From: Polyangiaceae bacterium
Lineage (GTDB): Bacteria > Myxococcota_A > Polyangia > Polyangiales > Polyangiaceae
Assembly (NCBI GenBank): GCA_041389725.1
Contig: JAWKRG010000008.1
Coordinates: 186,001-250,000, forward strand
Length of the DNA: 64,000 nucleotides
Direction: 5' to 3'
The notes below the pieces were generated by a model. That model worked only from the letters and a program-made list of their open reading frames with translations, had not been told where the DNA came from and ran no database searches. Of the stretch, positions 1 through 7,555 are shown piece after piece. Both the position numbers and the translations under genes were made by a program. How positions within the stretch are numbered: the first letter of the stretch is position 1; each line of letters begins with the position of its first letter.

Positions 1-208
1 GGGTGCGTGCGGACTTCGTCGCGCGCATCGCTGGTAGCGCGGGCTTCGCTGCGCGAGGTGCTGCTGGTGGTGTCTTGGCTGTCGGGGGTGCCTTGGCGCC
101 TACGCGCGCCGCCGTGGCTCGCGGCGTTGGCGGTGCTGCGGTAGCGACGAGGGGGAGCACCAAAGTGGAACAGAGGACGGAGGCGGTACAGAGCTGGCGT
201 AGGGTCAT
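1..208 (-). CDS. Secreted Ala/Pro-rich protein, N-terminal part (runs off window)
   Basis: An open frame starts at the ATG at 208 (minus strand) and leaves the window at base 1 after 69 codons. A good ribosome binding site (GAAGGAGA, just upstream at about 212-219) fixes the start. Residues 1-25 look like a Sec signal peptide (TLRQLCTASVLCSTLVLPLV, then ATAAPP). After it comes a low-complexity Ala/Pro/Lys/Thr stretch, as in exported or envelope proteins of myxobacteria. No domain is visible in this fragment, so the function is unknown. It is divergent from the nuo operon. Confidence 0.6.
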   Translation of the reverse strand, partial: MTLRQLCTASVLCSTLVLPLVATAAPPTPRATAARVGAKAPPTAKTPPAAPRAAKPALPAMRATKSART

Positions 209-582
209 GGGATCTCCTTCGAGAGGTTTGCGCCGCTGCTCAGCAACGGGTGTGCCACACCGTGCGCCGGCGATTTGCGCGCGGGATGTGCCCATTCAGC
301 TGCCAGGCGCAGGCGATGGCTGCCAGCCTGGCGGGCTGCCGCGTACGGGCCTGTCAGGGTGTCACCGCGGGCCTTCAGCGGGTGTCGAGGAGGACAGTGC
401 TCGCAAGGGCCTGGAATCAAACAGGAAAATATCGGGATCCGCGGCTCCGTCATCGCTAGGAAGCCGCCCAAGGCCTGTGGTAGATGCGGGTGCAGCCATC
501 GGTTTGAAATGATTCGGAGCTTTCGGGCTCCGGGTGCTCGGCGTTCGCGCCAGTCGGTGGCTCAGGAGGCCCGAAGGCGATC
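209..582. other. Divergent intergenic gap, no gene seen
   Basis: This 374-base gap separates the secreted protein on the minus strand from nuoA on the plus strand and should hold both promoters. I see no convincing -35/-10 pair. An AT-rich patch lies at about 413-440. A small hairpin (CGGAGC, loop TTTCGG, GCTCCG) occupies 515-532 in the nuoA leader. The short frames in this gap look non-coding. Confidence 0.5.
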
Positions 583-942
583 ATGTTGGAACTCTACTTG
601 CCCATGTTCATCATGTTCCTGATTGCGCTGACGATCTGCGCAGTCATGTTCGGGGGCGCCCAGTTCCTCGGACCCAAGAACCCCACGGCCGAGAAACTGA
701 TGCCCTTCGAGTGCGGCAACGACACCTCGGGCGCGCAGGGGGCGAAGCCGAGCGTGAAGTTCTATCTGACGGCCATCCTGTTCGTCGTCTTCGATATCGA
801 AGTGGTGTTCATGTACCCCTGGGCCACCCTGTTCAAAGGGCTGGGCTGGACAGGGTTTGCCACGATGGTGGCGTTCATCGTCGCGCTTCTCGTAGCGCTG
901 GCGTACTGCTGGAAGAAGGGAGCCCTCGAGTGGGAGAGCTGA
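583..942 (+). CDS. nuoA: NADH-quinone oxidoreductase subunit A
   Basis: Small membrane subunit of respiratory complex I (119 aa, the usual length). It has three hydrophobic helices at about residues 5-25, 61-80 and 90-110. The family signature FECG is at 42-45, and FDIEVVFMYPW is at 70-80. An AGGAGG at 564-569 and a GAAGG at 573-577 precede the ATG. It opens a same-strand run of nuo genes; nuoB starts 13 bases before the nuoA stop, so the two are translationally coupled. The identification is secure. Confidence 0.95.
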   Translation: MLELYLPMFIMFLIALTICAVMFGGAQFLGPKNPTAEKLMPFECGNDTSGAQGAKPSVKFYLTAILFVVFDIEVVFMYPWATLFKGLGWTGFATMVAFIVALLVALAYCWKKGALEWES

Positions 943-1520
943 AAAAGCCGACGACGGAAGAAGTCATCGCAACCGGTCAGGGCGCGGGCTTCGCGACGAC
1001 CCGCTTTCAGGACGCGTTGGCCTGGGCGCAGAAGTACTCGCTATTCATGTATCCCTTCGTCACCGCCTGCTGCGGGATGGAGTTCATGGCCGTGAGCGGC
1101 CCACGCTTCGACCATGCCCGCTTTGGCGCCGAAGCGCCGCGTTTTTCCCCGCGACAGAGCGATCTGCTGTGGGTGGTGGGCACCATCGTCCAGCGCCAAG
1201 CGCCCATTTTGAAACGGATCTACGAGCAGATGGCCGAGCCCAAGTGGGTGCTGGCCTTCGGCACCTGCGCCAGCGTGGGTGGCTTCTACGACAACTACGC
1301 CTGCGTGGCGGGCATCGACAAGATCATCCCCTGCGACGTCTACGTGCCAGGCTGTCCACCCCGGCCCGAAGCCGTGATCGACGGACTGATGTTGCTCCAA
1401 GACAAGATCCAGAGCGGAGACCGGCGACCCGCCGTGGTCAAGCCGCGCTTCGACCCAGTCGCGCATCCCGACATGGGTGTGATTTCCCTACGCCGCGGCA
1501 AAGACGGCGGGCCGGTTTGA
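930..1520 (+). CDS. nuoB: NADH-quinone oxidoreductase subunit B
   Basis: Hydrophilic complex I subunit that binds the terminal 4Fe-4S cluster N2 next to the quinone site. From the GTG at 930 it has 196 aa. The cluster cysteines are Cys47-Cys48 (TACCGMEF), Cys113 (GTCAS) and Cys142 (PGCPPRPE). The frame is open further upstream, but that part overlaps nuoA completely. The GTG at 930 gives the normal family length and a 13-base overlap with nuoA, which is typical of this operon. It sits between nuoA and nuoC. Confidence 0.93.
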   Translation: MGELKKPTTEEVIATGQGAGFATTRFQDALAWAQKYSLFMYPFVTACCGMEFMAVSGPRFDHARFGAEAPRFSPRQSDLLWVVGTIVQRQAPILKRIYEQMAEPKWVLAFGTCASVGGFYDNYACVAGIDKIIPCDVYVPGCPPRPEAVIDGLMLLQDKIQSGDRRPAVVKPRFDPVAHPDMGVISLRRGKDGGPV

Positions 1521-1533
1521 ACGAGGCGACGCA

Positions 1534-2148
1534 ATGGCACAAGCACTACTCGAACTGCTGAAGTCGAAGTTCGGAAGCGACATTCTGGAAACCCACTCCC
1601 AGCATGGCGACGACACGGCCGTGGTGGCGCCCGGCGCCTGGCGTGAGGTCGCACGATTCTTGCGTGACGACCCGCGCTGCAGCATGGAGATGCTGGTGGA
1701 TCTCACCTGCGTGGACTTTCCCGATCGGGAGCCGCGCTTCGAAGTGGTCGCCCATCTGCACTCGCTTTCGAAGGGCAAGCGCCTGCGGCTGAAGAGTCGC
1801 GTCGGTGACGAGGACGGCGACGGCGCCGAAATCGACAGCCTGGCCGAGCTGTGGGGTTCCGCCAACTGGGCCGAACGCGAGGCCTTCGACATGTTCGGCG
1901 TGCGCTTCAAGGATCACGGGGATTTGCGGCGCATTCTGCTGTACCCCGAGTTCGTGGGGCACCCCCTGCGCAAGGACTACCCCGCCAACAAGATCCAGCC
2001 TTTGGTCCCCTACCGGGAGCAGCCTGGTACGGAGAAGCTGCCGCCCTTCGGCCCCAGCGAAGGCATGCCCTTCGGGCGCCAGAGCTTCGACCGAGTGGGG
2101 GAGGACGACGAGCCGCTGGTAGCAACGGATCTAGAGCGCATGAGCTGA
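1534..2148 (+). CDS. nuoC: NADH-quinone oxidoreductase subunit C
   Basis: The 30-kDa hydrophilic subunit of complex I (204 aa) that packs against NuoD in the quinone module. The diagnostic C-terminal signature reads EREAFDMFGVRF, then DLRRILLYPEF and HPLRKDYP. It is a separate gene here, not fused to nuoD as in some enterobacteria. It starts 13 bases after nuoB and ends 12 bases before nuoD. The first 110 residues are the usual less conserved part. Confidence 0.93.
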   Translation: MAQALLELLKSKFGSDILETHSQHGDDTAVVAPGAWREVARFLRDDPRCSMEMLVDLTCVDFPDREPRFEVVAHLHSLSKGKRLRLKSRVGDEDGDGAEIDSLAELWGSANWAEREAFDMFGVRFKDHGDLRRILLYPEFVGHPLRKDYPANKIQPLVPYREQPGTEKLPPFGPSEGMPFGRQSFDRVGEDDEPLVATDLERMS

Positions 2149-2160
2149 GGAATCGAGCGA

Positions 2161-3375
2161 ATGGAATCACTGGATCAGGACCTGGACGCGTCCGAGATTG
2201 AACTGAGCGCCGAGCCCATGTTGCTCAACGTGGGGCCGTCGCACCCGGCCACCCACGGCACGGTGCGCATCGTGATGGAGCTCTCGGGTGAGAACATCGA
2301 GCGCTGCGATGTGCAGGTCGGCTACTTGCATCGCGGCTTCGAGAAGATGTGCGAACGCGGCACCTGGACGCAGGTGTTTCCCTACGTGGATCGCTGCAAC
2401 TACGTGTCGCCGATGCTCAACAACGTCGGCTTCGCGCTGGCGTGCGAGAAGGCGCTCGGAATCGAAGTGCCCGAGCGTTGCCAGTGGTACCGCATGGCCC
2501 TCGGAGAGCTGGCGCGCATCGCCGACCATCTGACTTGCGTCGGGGCAATGGTGATGGAACTCGGCGCATTTACGCCCTTCCTGTGGATGGTCAAGGCACG
2601 GGAAATGATCTGGGACGTGTTCGAAGAGGAATGCGGCGCCCGATTGACCCACAGTTTTGGTCGGGTCGGCGGCATGGCGCATCCGCCGACGGAGGGGTTC
2701 AAAGAGCACTCCCGAGCCGTGGTCGGCCAGGTGTTGAGCGTGCTCGACGAGGTGCAGCGCTTGCTCTACGGCAATCGCATCTTCCTCGACCGCTTGGAGA
2801 ACATCGGCATCATGAGCGCCGATGACGCCATCAGCTTGGCCTGGACTGGACCCACCCTGCGCGCTTCGGGAGTGCCCTACGACGTACGCAAGGCATCCCC
2901 CTACATGAAGTTCTCCGAGGTGGAGTTCGACGTCCCGGTCGGTGCCAAGGGCGACTGCCTCGATCGTTTCATCGTGCGCATCGAGGAAATGAAGCAGTCC
3001 GCGCGCATCATCGAGCAGTGCGCTGAGCGCATGGCGGATGAGGGACCCGTGAACGTGGACGACCCGCGCATCGTGCTGCCCCCGAAGGAAGAGGTGTACT
3101 CGACCATCGAAGGCACGATTCAGCACTTCAAGATCGTGATGGAGGGACTGAAGATCCCCGCGGGCGAAGTCTACTCCTACACCGAAGGTGGCAATGGGGA
3201 GGTCGGTTTCTACCTGGTGAGCGACGGCAGCGGGACGCCCTACCGAGTGCGGATTCGACCGCCGTGCTTCTACGTGACGAGCGGCCTGGAGCACATCATC
3301 ACCGGTCAGATGGTGCCCGACGTGGTGCCCTGCTTCGGTTCCCTGAACATGATTGGCGGCGAGTGCGATCGCTGA
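2161..3375 (+). CDS. nuoD: NADH-quinone oxidoreductase subunit D
   Basis: The 49-kDa subunit of complex I (404 aa, normal length). It forms the quinone-binding cavity with NuoB and is related to the large subunit of [NiFe]-hydrogenases. Recognisable segments are GPSHPATHGTVR near residue 22, VGYLHRGFEK near 58, and the C-terminal GSLNMIGGECDR, where hydrogenases would carry metal-binding cysteines. It lies between nuoC and nuoG, with no nuoE or nuoF in between. Confidence 0.95.
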   Translation: MESLDQDLDASEIELSAEPMLLNVGPSHPATHGTVRIVMELSGENIERCDVQVGYLHRGFEKMCERGTWTQVFPYVDRCNYVSPMLNNVGFALACEKALGIEVPERCQWYRMALGELARIADHLTCVGAMVMELGAFTPFLWMVKAREMIWDVFEEECGARLTHSFGRVGGMAHPPTEGFKEHSRAVVGQVLSVLDEVQRLLYGNRIFLDRLENIGIMSADDAISLAWTGPTLRASGVPYDVRKASPYMKFSEVEFDVPVGAKGDCLDRFIVRIEEMKQSARIIEQCAERMADEGPVNVDDPRIVLPPKEEVYSTIEGTIQHFKIVMEGLKIPAGEVYSYTEGGNGEVGFYLVSDGSGTPYRVRIRPPCFYVTSGLEHIITGQMVPDVVPCFGSLNMIGGECDR

Positions 3376-3384
3376 GGACGACCC

Positions 3385-4992
3385 ATGCCTACCTTCAAAC
3401 TTGACGACCGCGAGATCCCTTTCGAGCCTGGGGACACCATCATTCAGGCTGCCCATCGCGTGGGCGTGGACATCCCCCACTATTGCTGGCACCCGGGCCT
3501 CTCGATTGCGGCCAATTGCCGCATGTGTCTGGTGGAAGTGAAGCCACCCCCGGGGCGTCCACCCATGCTGCTGTCGGTGCTGCAGTGGGACGCGGACAAG
3601 CAAGACTACGTCGATCAGAAGAAGCCCAAGCTTCAGCCCGCTTGTCAGATGCGCGTGGCGGAGGGCATGGAGGTGCTCAGCGAGTCCAGCCCGCACGTGA
3701 GTGAAGCGCGTGGGGCCGTGCAAGAGCTCCTGCTGCTCAATCATCCCGTCGACTGCCCCATTTGTGATCAGGCGGGGGAGTGCCGCCTGCAAGACTACTG
3801 GCTCGAGCATCAAGGCACGAAGAAGCGGATGCGCGACGAGCCGATCCACAAGCCGAAGGCTCAGGTGTTCGGGCCCACCATCGTCTACGACGCCGAGCGC
3901 TGCATCATCTGCACGCGCTGCGTGCGCTTTTGCGAAGAGGTGGCGAAGGACCCGGTCCTCGACGTGCGCGAGCGTGGCAATCTGAACGAGATCGTGGTGG
4001 CTCCGGGGCGCCAGCTCGACCACCCGTACTCGCTGATGACCGAGTACGTGTGCCCCGTAGGTGCGCTGACGGCGCGGGATTTCCGTTTCAAGGCGCGGGT
4101 GTGGTTCTTACGCAGCGTGCGGAGCGTGTGCGTGGGATGCGCAACGGGCTGCAATTCCTTCACCGACTACGATCCGCGCAGCCAGACCGTGCAGCGCTAC
4201 CGACCGCGGGAAAACGCCGAGGTCAACCGCTTCTGGATGTGTGACGAAGGCATGCTCGACTACGCGCGTATTCATGCCGGCCGGGTATTGGAGCCCAAGG
4301 TCGGCGGCAAGACCGCGGCGCTGAGTGCCGCGCTGAGCGCGGCTGCGAAACAGCTCAAGGGAGTCGTCGCGGACAACATCGCGGTGGTGCTCAGTGCAGA
4401 GCACAGCAACGAGGACAACTTCGCGCTGCTCTCCTTGGCGCGCGACTATCTGGGAACGGGTCACCTGTTCGTGTCCGGCAAGCCCAGCGGGGAAGGGGAC
4501 GACGTGTTGCGGAATCGGGACAAGAACCCGAACAGCGCTGGCGTCACGGCGCTCTGCACCAGCACTCCGCCCCTGAGCATGCCGGTGCTGGTCAAGTCCC
4601 TGGAGGAGGGGCGCATCACGCACGTGCTATCCCTCGGCTCCGCGATTCCGGAACCCGACAAGGCAGCGGTGCTCTCCAAGGCCAAGGCCTGGATTGCTTT
4701 CGCCAGCCACCAGGGCCCCGTGGCCAGCGCGGCGTCCGTGCTGCTGCCGGCATCGTCCTGGGCCGAGTCCGACGGGACCTTCGTCAACGCCAAGGGGCTC
4801 GCACAGGAGAGCGAACGGGCGATCCTGCCTCAGGGCGACAGCCTGCCCGCGTGGAAGTTGGTGTCGGAGTTGGCCAAAGCCCTGGGTCACCAGCTTCGCT
4901 TCAGCAAGCTGAGAGACGTACGGCGCGCCATGGCGCCGGATGCCGGTGCGGCCTTGGAGGGCAACGCCACTAGCGTGGGAGCAGCGCCATGA
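3385..4992 (+). CDS. nuoG: NADH-quinone oxidoreductase subunit G (short form)
   Basis: Iron-sulfur subunit of the NADH-dehydrogenase arm. In order: an N-terminal 2Fe-2S ferredoxin domain (YCWHPGL, then NCRMC, then ACQMR); the His/Cys motif HPVDCPICDQAGEC; a 4Fe-4S motif CIICTRCVRFC with a later CPVGAL; and CVGCATGC followed by WMCDEGM, the ligand set of the extra N7-type cluster. The molybdopterin-like C-terminal part is short (535 aa in total against roughly 700-900 in many relatives). The nuoH start codon overlaps the stop codon by 4 bases (ATGA). nuoE and nuoF, its usual partners, are not in the window. Confidence 0.92.
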   Translation: MPTFKLDDREIPFEPGDTIIQAAHRVGVDIPHYCWHPGLSIAANCRMCLVEVKPPPGRPPMLLSVLQWDADKQDYVDQKKPKLQPACQMRVAEGMEVLSESSPHVSEARGAVQELLLLNHPVDCPICDQAGECRLQDYWLEHQGTKKRMRDEPIHKPKAQVFGPTIVYDAERCIICTRCVRFCEEVAKDPVLDVRERGNLNEIVVAPGRQLDHPYSLMTEYVCPVGALTARDFRFKARVWFLRSVRSVCVGCATGCNSFTDYDPRSQTVQRYRPRENAEVNRFWMCDEGMLDYARIHAGRVLEPKVGGKTAALSAALSAAAKQLKGVVADNIAVVLSAEHSNEDNFALLSLARDYLGTGHLFVSGKPSGEGDDVLRNRDKNPNSAGVTALCTSTPPLSMPVLVKSLEEGRITHVLSLGSAIPEPDKAAVLSKAKAWIAFASHQGPVASAASVLLPASSWAESDGTFVNAKGLAQESERAILPQGDSLPAWKLVSELAKALGHQLRFSKLRDVRRAMAPDAGAALEGNATSVGAAP

Positions 4993-6785
4993 CGACGGGA
5001 CTTCTCATCTCTTTCGTGCTCAAGGCCACCTTCGTCGTGCTGTTCGGCATGAACGTCGCCGTGATCCTGACGTGGGTGGATCGGCGCCAAGGCGCGGTCA
5101 TTGCCGACCGCATTGGTCCGAATCGCGCGGTGATTTGGCTGCCGCAACGCCTGGCGCAGGGCCTGGTCGCAGTGCCGGCCCTCGGCGTCGCCGCCCTGGT
5201 CATCGCTTTCTTCGTGACCAACAAGGCAGAGGGAATCGAACGATTGGGTCGCGCCATCCTCTTCACGCACCTGGCCATTCTGGCCACCTGGTTGACAGGG
5301 CTCTTCATCGCCGGTCGCGTGCGCGCACGCGGTATCAACACGGACGCGGGGCCCCTGGTTCTCAACCTCGACCGCTTCTTCGCGTGGCTCGGTGACCCAC
5401 GTAACTTCGTCTACGGCGGGCTCATCGCCCATGCCGTAGCGCTCCTCGCCTTCGGCCTGCTGCGCGGGACCGCGTCGGGCAACCGCTTGCAGGAGTTCGG
5501 CTACGGCGCGAGCCCCGCCGTGCTCGCCCTCGCCATCGCCGGCGGCGGCGTCTACCTGGCGTCCACCTTCACCGAACCGCGAGTAGGGCTGCGTTTGGCT
5601 GGGCTGCTCCACCCCGCGGCGGATGGGCTGAAGACCCTCTGGAAAGAGGACTTCGTCCCGCCGAATGCCGACCGGCTGCTGCACAGCATCGCGCCGGTGA
5701 TCTCCTTCTTTCCCGCGTTGGTCGTGCTCGCGGTCGTGCCCTTCGGCGACACGCTGTGCTTCGGAAGCAAGGACGGCAAGATCGACTTCACCTCTTTGGC
5801 GAAGATGGTGCCCCGGGAAGGCCTGTGCGCCGATGGTGCCGTGAACCTGCAGGTGGTCGACGTGAACGTCGGCATTCTCTACTTCTTCGCGTTGGCGGGT
5901 ACCGGCATCGTGGGTGCGGCGCTGGCGGGTTGGGCCAGCGACAACAAGTACAGCTTGTTGGGAGGCCTCCGCGCTGCCAGTCAAATGGTCTCCTACGAGG
6001 TGACCCTGGGCCTGACGTTGATCGGCGTGATCATGGTGTACGGCACGCTGCGCATCGACGAGATGGTTCGTTGGCAGGCCGAGAACACTTGGGGGATCTT
6101 CGTTCAGCCCCTGGCCTTCTTCCTGTTCTTCGCTGCGTCCGTGGCCGAGAGCAAGCGCATTCCCTTCGACATTCCCGAGGGCGAGAGCGAGATCGTGGCC
6201 GGCTACTTCACGGAGTATTCCGGTATGAAGTTCGCGATGTTCTTCTTCGCGGAGTACGTGGCGGTAGTCAGCGCCAGTGCCTTGATGTCGGCGCTTTTCC
6301 TCGGCGGCTGGCATCTTCCCTTCATCGAGCGCGACGGGCTGTTCCTGGCCGTGGGAGACACGGTGCTCATTCGTCAGCCTCTCACCCACGTGTCGGTTGT
6401 CGCACTGGGGGTGCTGGCCTTCATTGGGAAGACGCTGCTGCTGTGCTGGCTGCAGATCACCATTCGCTGGACGCTGCCCCGCTTCCGCTACGATCAGCTG
6501 ATGCGCTTGGGCTGGCGCAAGCTCCTGCCGGCGTCGCTGGTGAACATCCTGATCACCGGCTTGGTGATCCTGGTCGTCGCGTCGGCGAGCCCCAGCGTGA
6601 TGAACGGTCTGCGCATTGCGGGCGACGTGACTCAGTTGGTCGTCGCGGGCCTTGGCTTGGTAGCGATTGCCGCGCTGATCCGCTTCTTGCTCGCACCTGC
6701 TGAAAAGCGGCGACTGGTGGTGTCGACGGCGCAGAAGTTTGCCGCCTCTTTGGGCGGCGTCAAATCCGCACGGATGGGAGCCTGA
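4989..6785 (+). CDS. nuoH: NADH-quinone oxidoreductase subunit H with large internal insertion
   Basis: Integral membrane subunit that links the quinone site to the proton channels. Core signatures are present: RIGPNR at 41-46, LLHPAADGLKTLWKED at about 206-221, an AGWASDNKYSLLGGLRAA segment, and ESKRIPFDIPEGESE. The protein has 598 aa, whereas the family usually has about 330-430. In ordinary NuoH, RIGPNR is followed at once by VGPFGLLQPLADG. Here roughly 150 residues with several hydrophobic segments (about 58-78, 88-110, 140-158 and 176-195) separate the two halves. A second, smaller insert (about 254-285, with two Cys) follows the PFG motif. All core motifs stay in frame, so this is an insertion and not a frameshift. 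Confidence 0.92.
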   Translation: MTTGLLISFVLKATFVVLFGMNVAVILTWVDRRQGAVIADRIGPNRAVIWLPQRLAQGLVAVPALGVAALVIAFFVTNKAEGIERLGRAILFTHLAILATWLTGLFIAGRVRARGINTDAGPLVLNLDRFFAWLGDPRNFVYGGLIAHAVALLAFGLLRGTASGNRLQEFGYGASPAVLALAIAGGGVYLASTFTEPRVGLRLAGLLHPAADGLKTLWKEDFVPPNADRLLHSIAPVISFFPALVVLAVVPFGDTLCFGSKDGKIDFTSLAKMVPREGLCADGAVNLQVVDVNVGILYFFALAGTGIVGAALAGWASDNKYSLLGGLRAASQMVSYEVTLGLTLIGVIMVYGTLRIDEMVRWQAENTWGIFVQPLAFFLFFAASVAESKRIPFDIPEGESEIVAGYFTEYSGMKFAMFFFAEYVAVVSASALMSALFLGGWHLPFIERDGLFLAVGDTVLIRQPLTHVSVVALGVLAFIGKTLLLCWLQITIRWTLPRFRYDQLMRLGWRKLLPASLVNILITGLVILVVASASPSVMNGLRIAGDVTQLVVAGLGLVAIAALIRFLLAPAEKRRLVVSTAQKFAASLGGVKSARMGA

Positions 6786-6790
6786 GAGTC

Positions 6791-7450
6791 ATGAGTGTGA
6801 CGGCGAACCAACCCCTGGGCCCCAACAAAGTCAGTGGCAGCGTCGTTGCCCGTCCCGCGCGCACCGCGGGCGTGCAGACCTACATCCCCGAGATCGCCAA
6901 GGGCCTTGGCATCACGATGGGACACTTCTTCAAGAACACGAAGGAGATGATGCTAGCCCAGCGCAACGACCCGGTGCTGGAGGCGGTAGAGGATGGGATC
7001 AACTGCATTTCCTACCCCGAGCAGCGACGTCCGTACCCGGCTCGATTTCGTGGGCTGCATCGGCTCACGCACCGAGAAGACGGCTCGCCGCGTTGCGTGG
7101 CTTGCCTGTGTTGTTCCACTGCGTGTCCGGCGCAATGCATCCACATCGAAGCAGCAGAGTATCCCGAGGGCGACTCGCGGCGCGGCTACGAGCGTTTTCC
7201 CAAACGCTTCGTGATCGACGAGCTGCGCTGCGTCTTCTGTGGCTTTTGCGTGGAGGCGTGCCCTTGCGACGCGATCCGCATGGATACGGGCATGCACGCC
7301 GCGGCCTACGACTCCCGAGAGCAGTTCATCTTCGACAAGGACATGCTGATGACGTTCAGGGGCCGGGACGGGACCCAACTGACGGACAATCCCCGCCATG
7401 AACCAGGGGATTCGACGCATCCGGGTGTCGATCGCGAGCACCACCATTGA
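6791..7450 (+). CDS. nuoI: NADH-quinone oxidoreductase subunit I
   Basis: Ferredoxin-like subunit of complex I (219 aa) that passes electrons to NuoB through clusters N6a and N6b. The two 4Fe-4S motifs are CVACLCCSTACP (Cys102, 105, 108, 112) and CVFCGFCVEACP (Cys147, 150, 153, 157). A hydrophilic N-terminal extension of about 30 residues and a His-rich C-terminus (ending EHHH) are additions of low conservation. It starts 5 bases after nuoH and is the last nuo gene here; nuoJ to nuoN do not follow. Confidence 0.93.
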   Translation: MSVTANQPLGPNKVSGSVVARPARTAGVQTYIPEIAKGLGITMGHFFKNTKEMMLAQRNDPVLEAVEDGINCISYPEQRRPYPARFRGLHRLTHREDGSPRCVACLCCSTACPAQCIHIEAAEYPEGDSRRGYERFPKRFVIDELRCVFCGFCVEACPCDAIRMDTGMHAAAYDSREQFIFDKDMLMTFRGRDGTQLTDNPRHEPGDSTHPGVDREHHH

Positions 7451-7534
7451 CGGGTGGTGGGTGGCCACCCCGACCCTGGTTCGTTGCCTGGTGGTCGCAG
7501 GGGAGTGCTGGTGGATGGATGCTGACGTGCGGTC

Positions 7535-7546
7535 GCTGACGTCAGC
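7535..7546. promoter_or_regulatory. Perfect 12-bp palindrome before gatB
   Basis: GCTGACGTCAGC is a perfect palindrome ending 9 bases before the gatB ATG. The half GCTGACGT also occurs at 7521-7528. A second palindrome, GGGTGGCCACCC, lies at 7459-7470 just after nuoI. The first could be an operator or part of a leader hairpin. There is no clear T-run for a terminator. Confidence 0.35.
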
Positions 7547-7555
7547 TCGAACGCC

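Noticed and set aside
205..471. An 88-codon minus-strand frame in the first gap
   Set aside because: No ribosome binding site or recognisable pattern; it ends within the start region of the better-supported secreted protein.
2167..4023. A 618-codon open frame on the minus strand across nuoD and nuoG
   Set aside because: It is the shadow of two certain nuo genes in GC-rich DNA; the His/Arg/Val-rich translation has no domain.
4887..6389. A 500-codon open frame on the minus strand across nuoH
   Set aside because: It is antisense to NuoH, whose motifs are unmistakable; the translation is low-complexity Glu/His/Arg.
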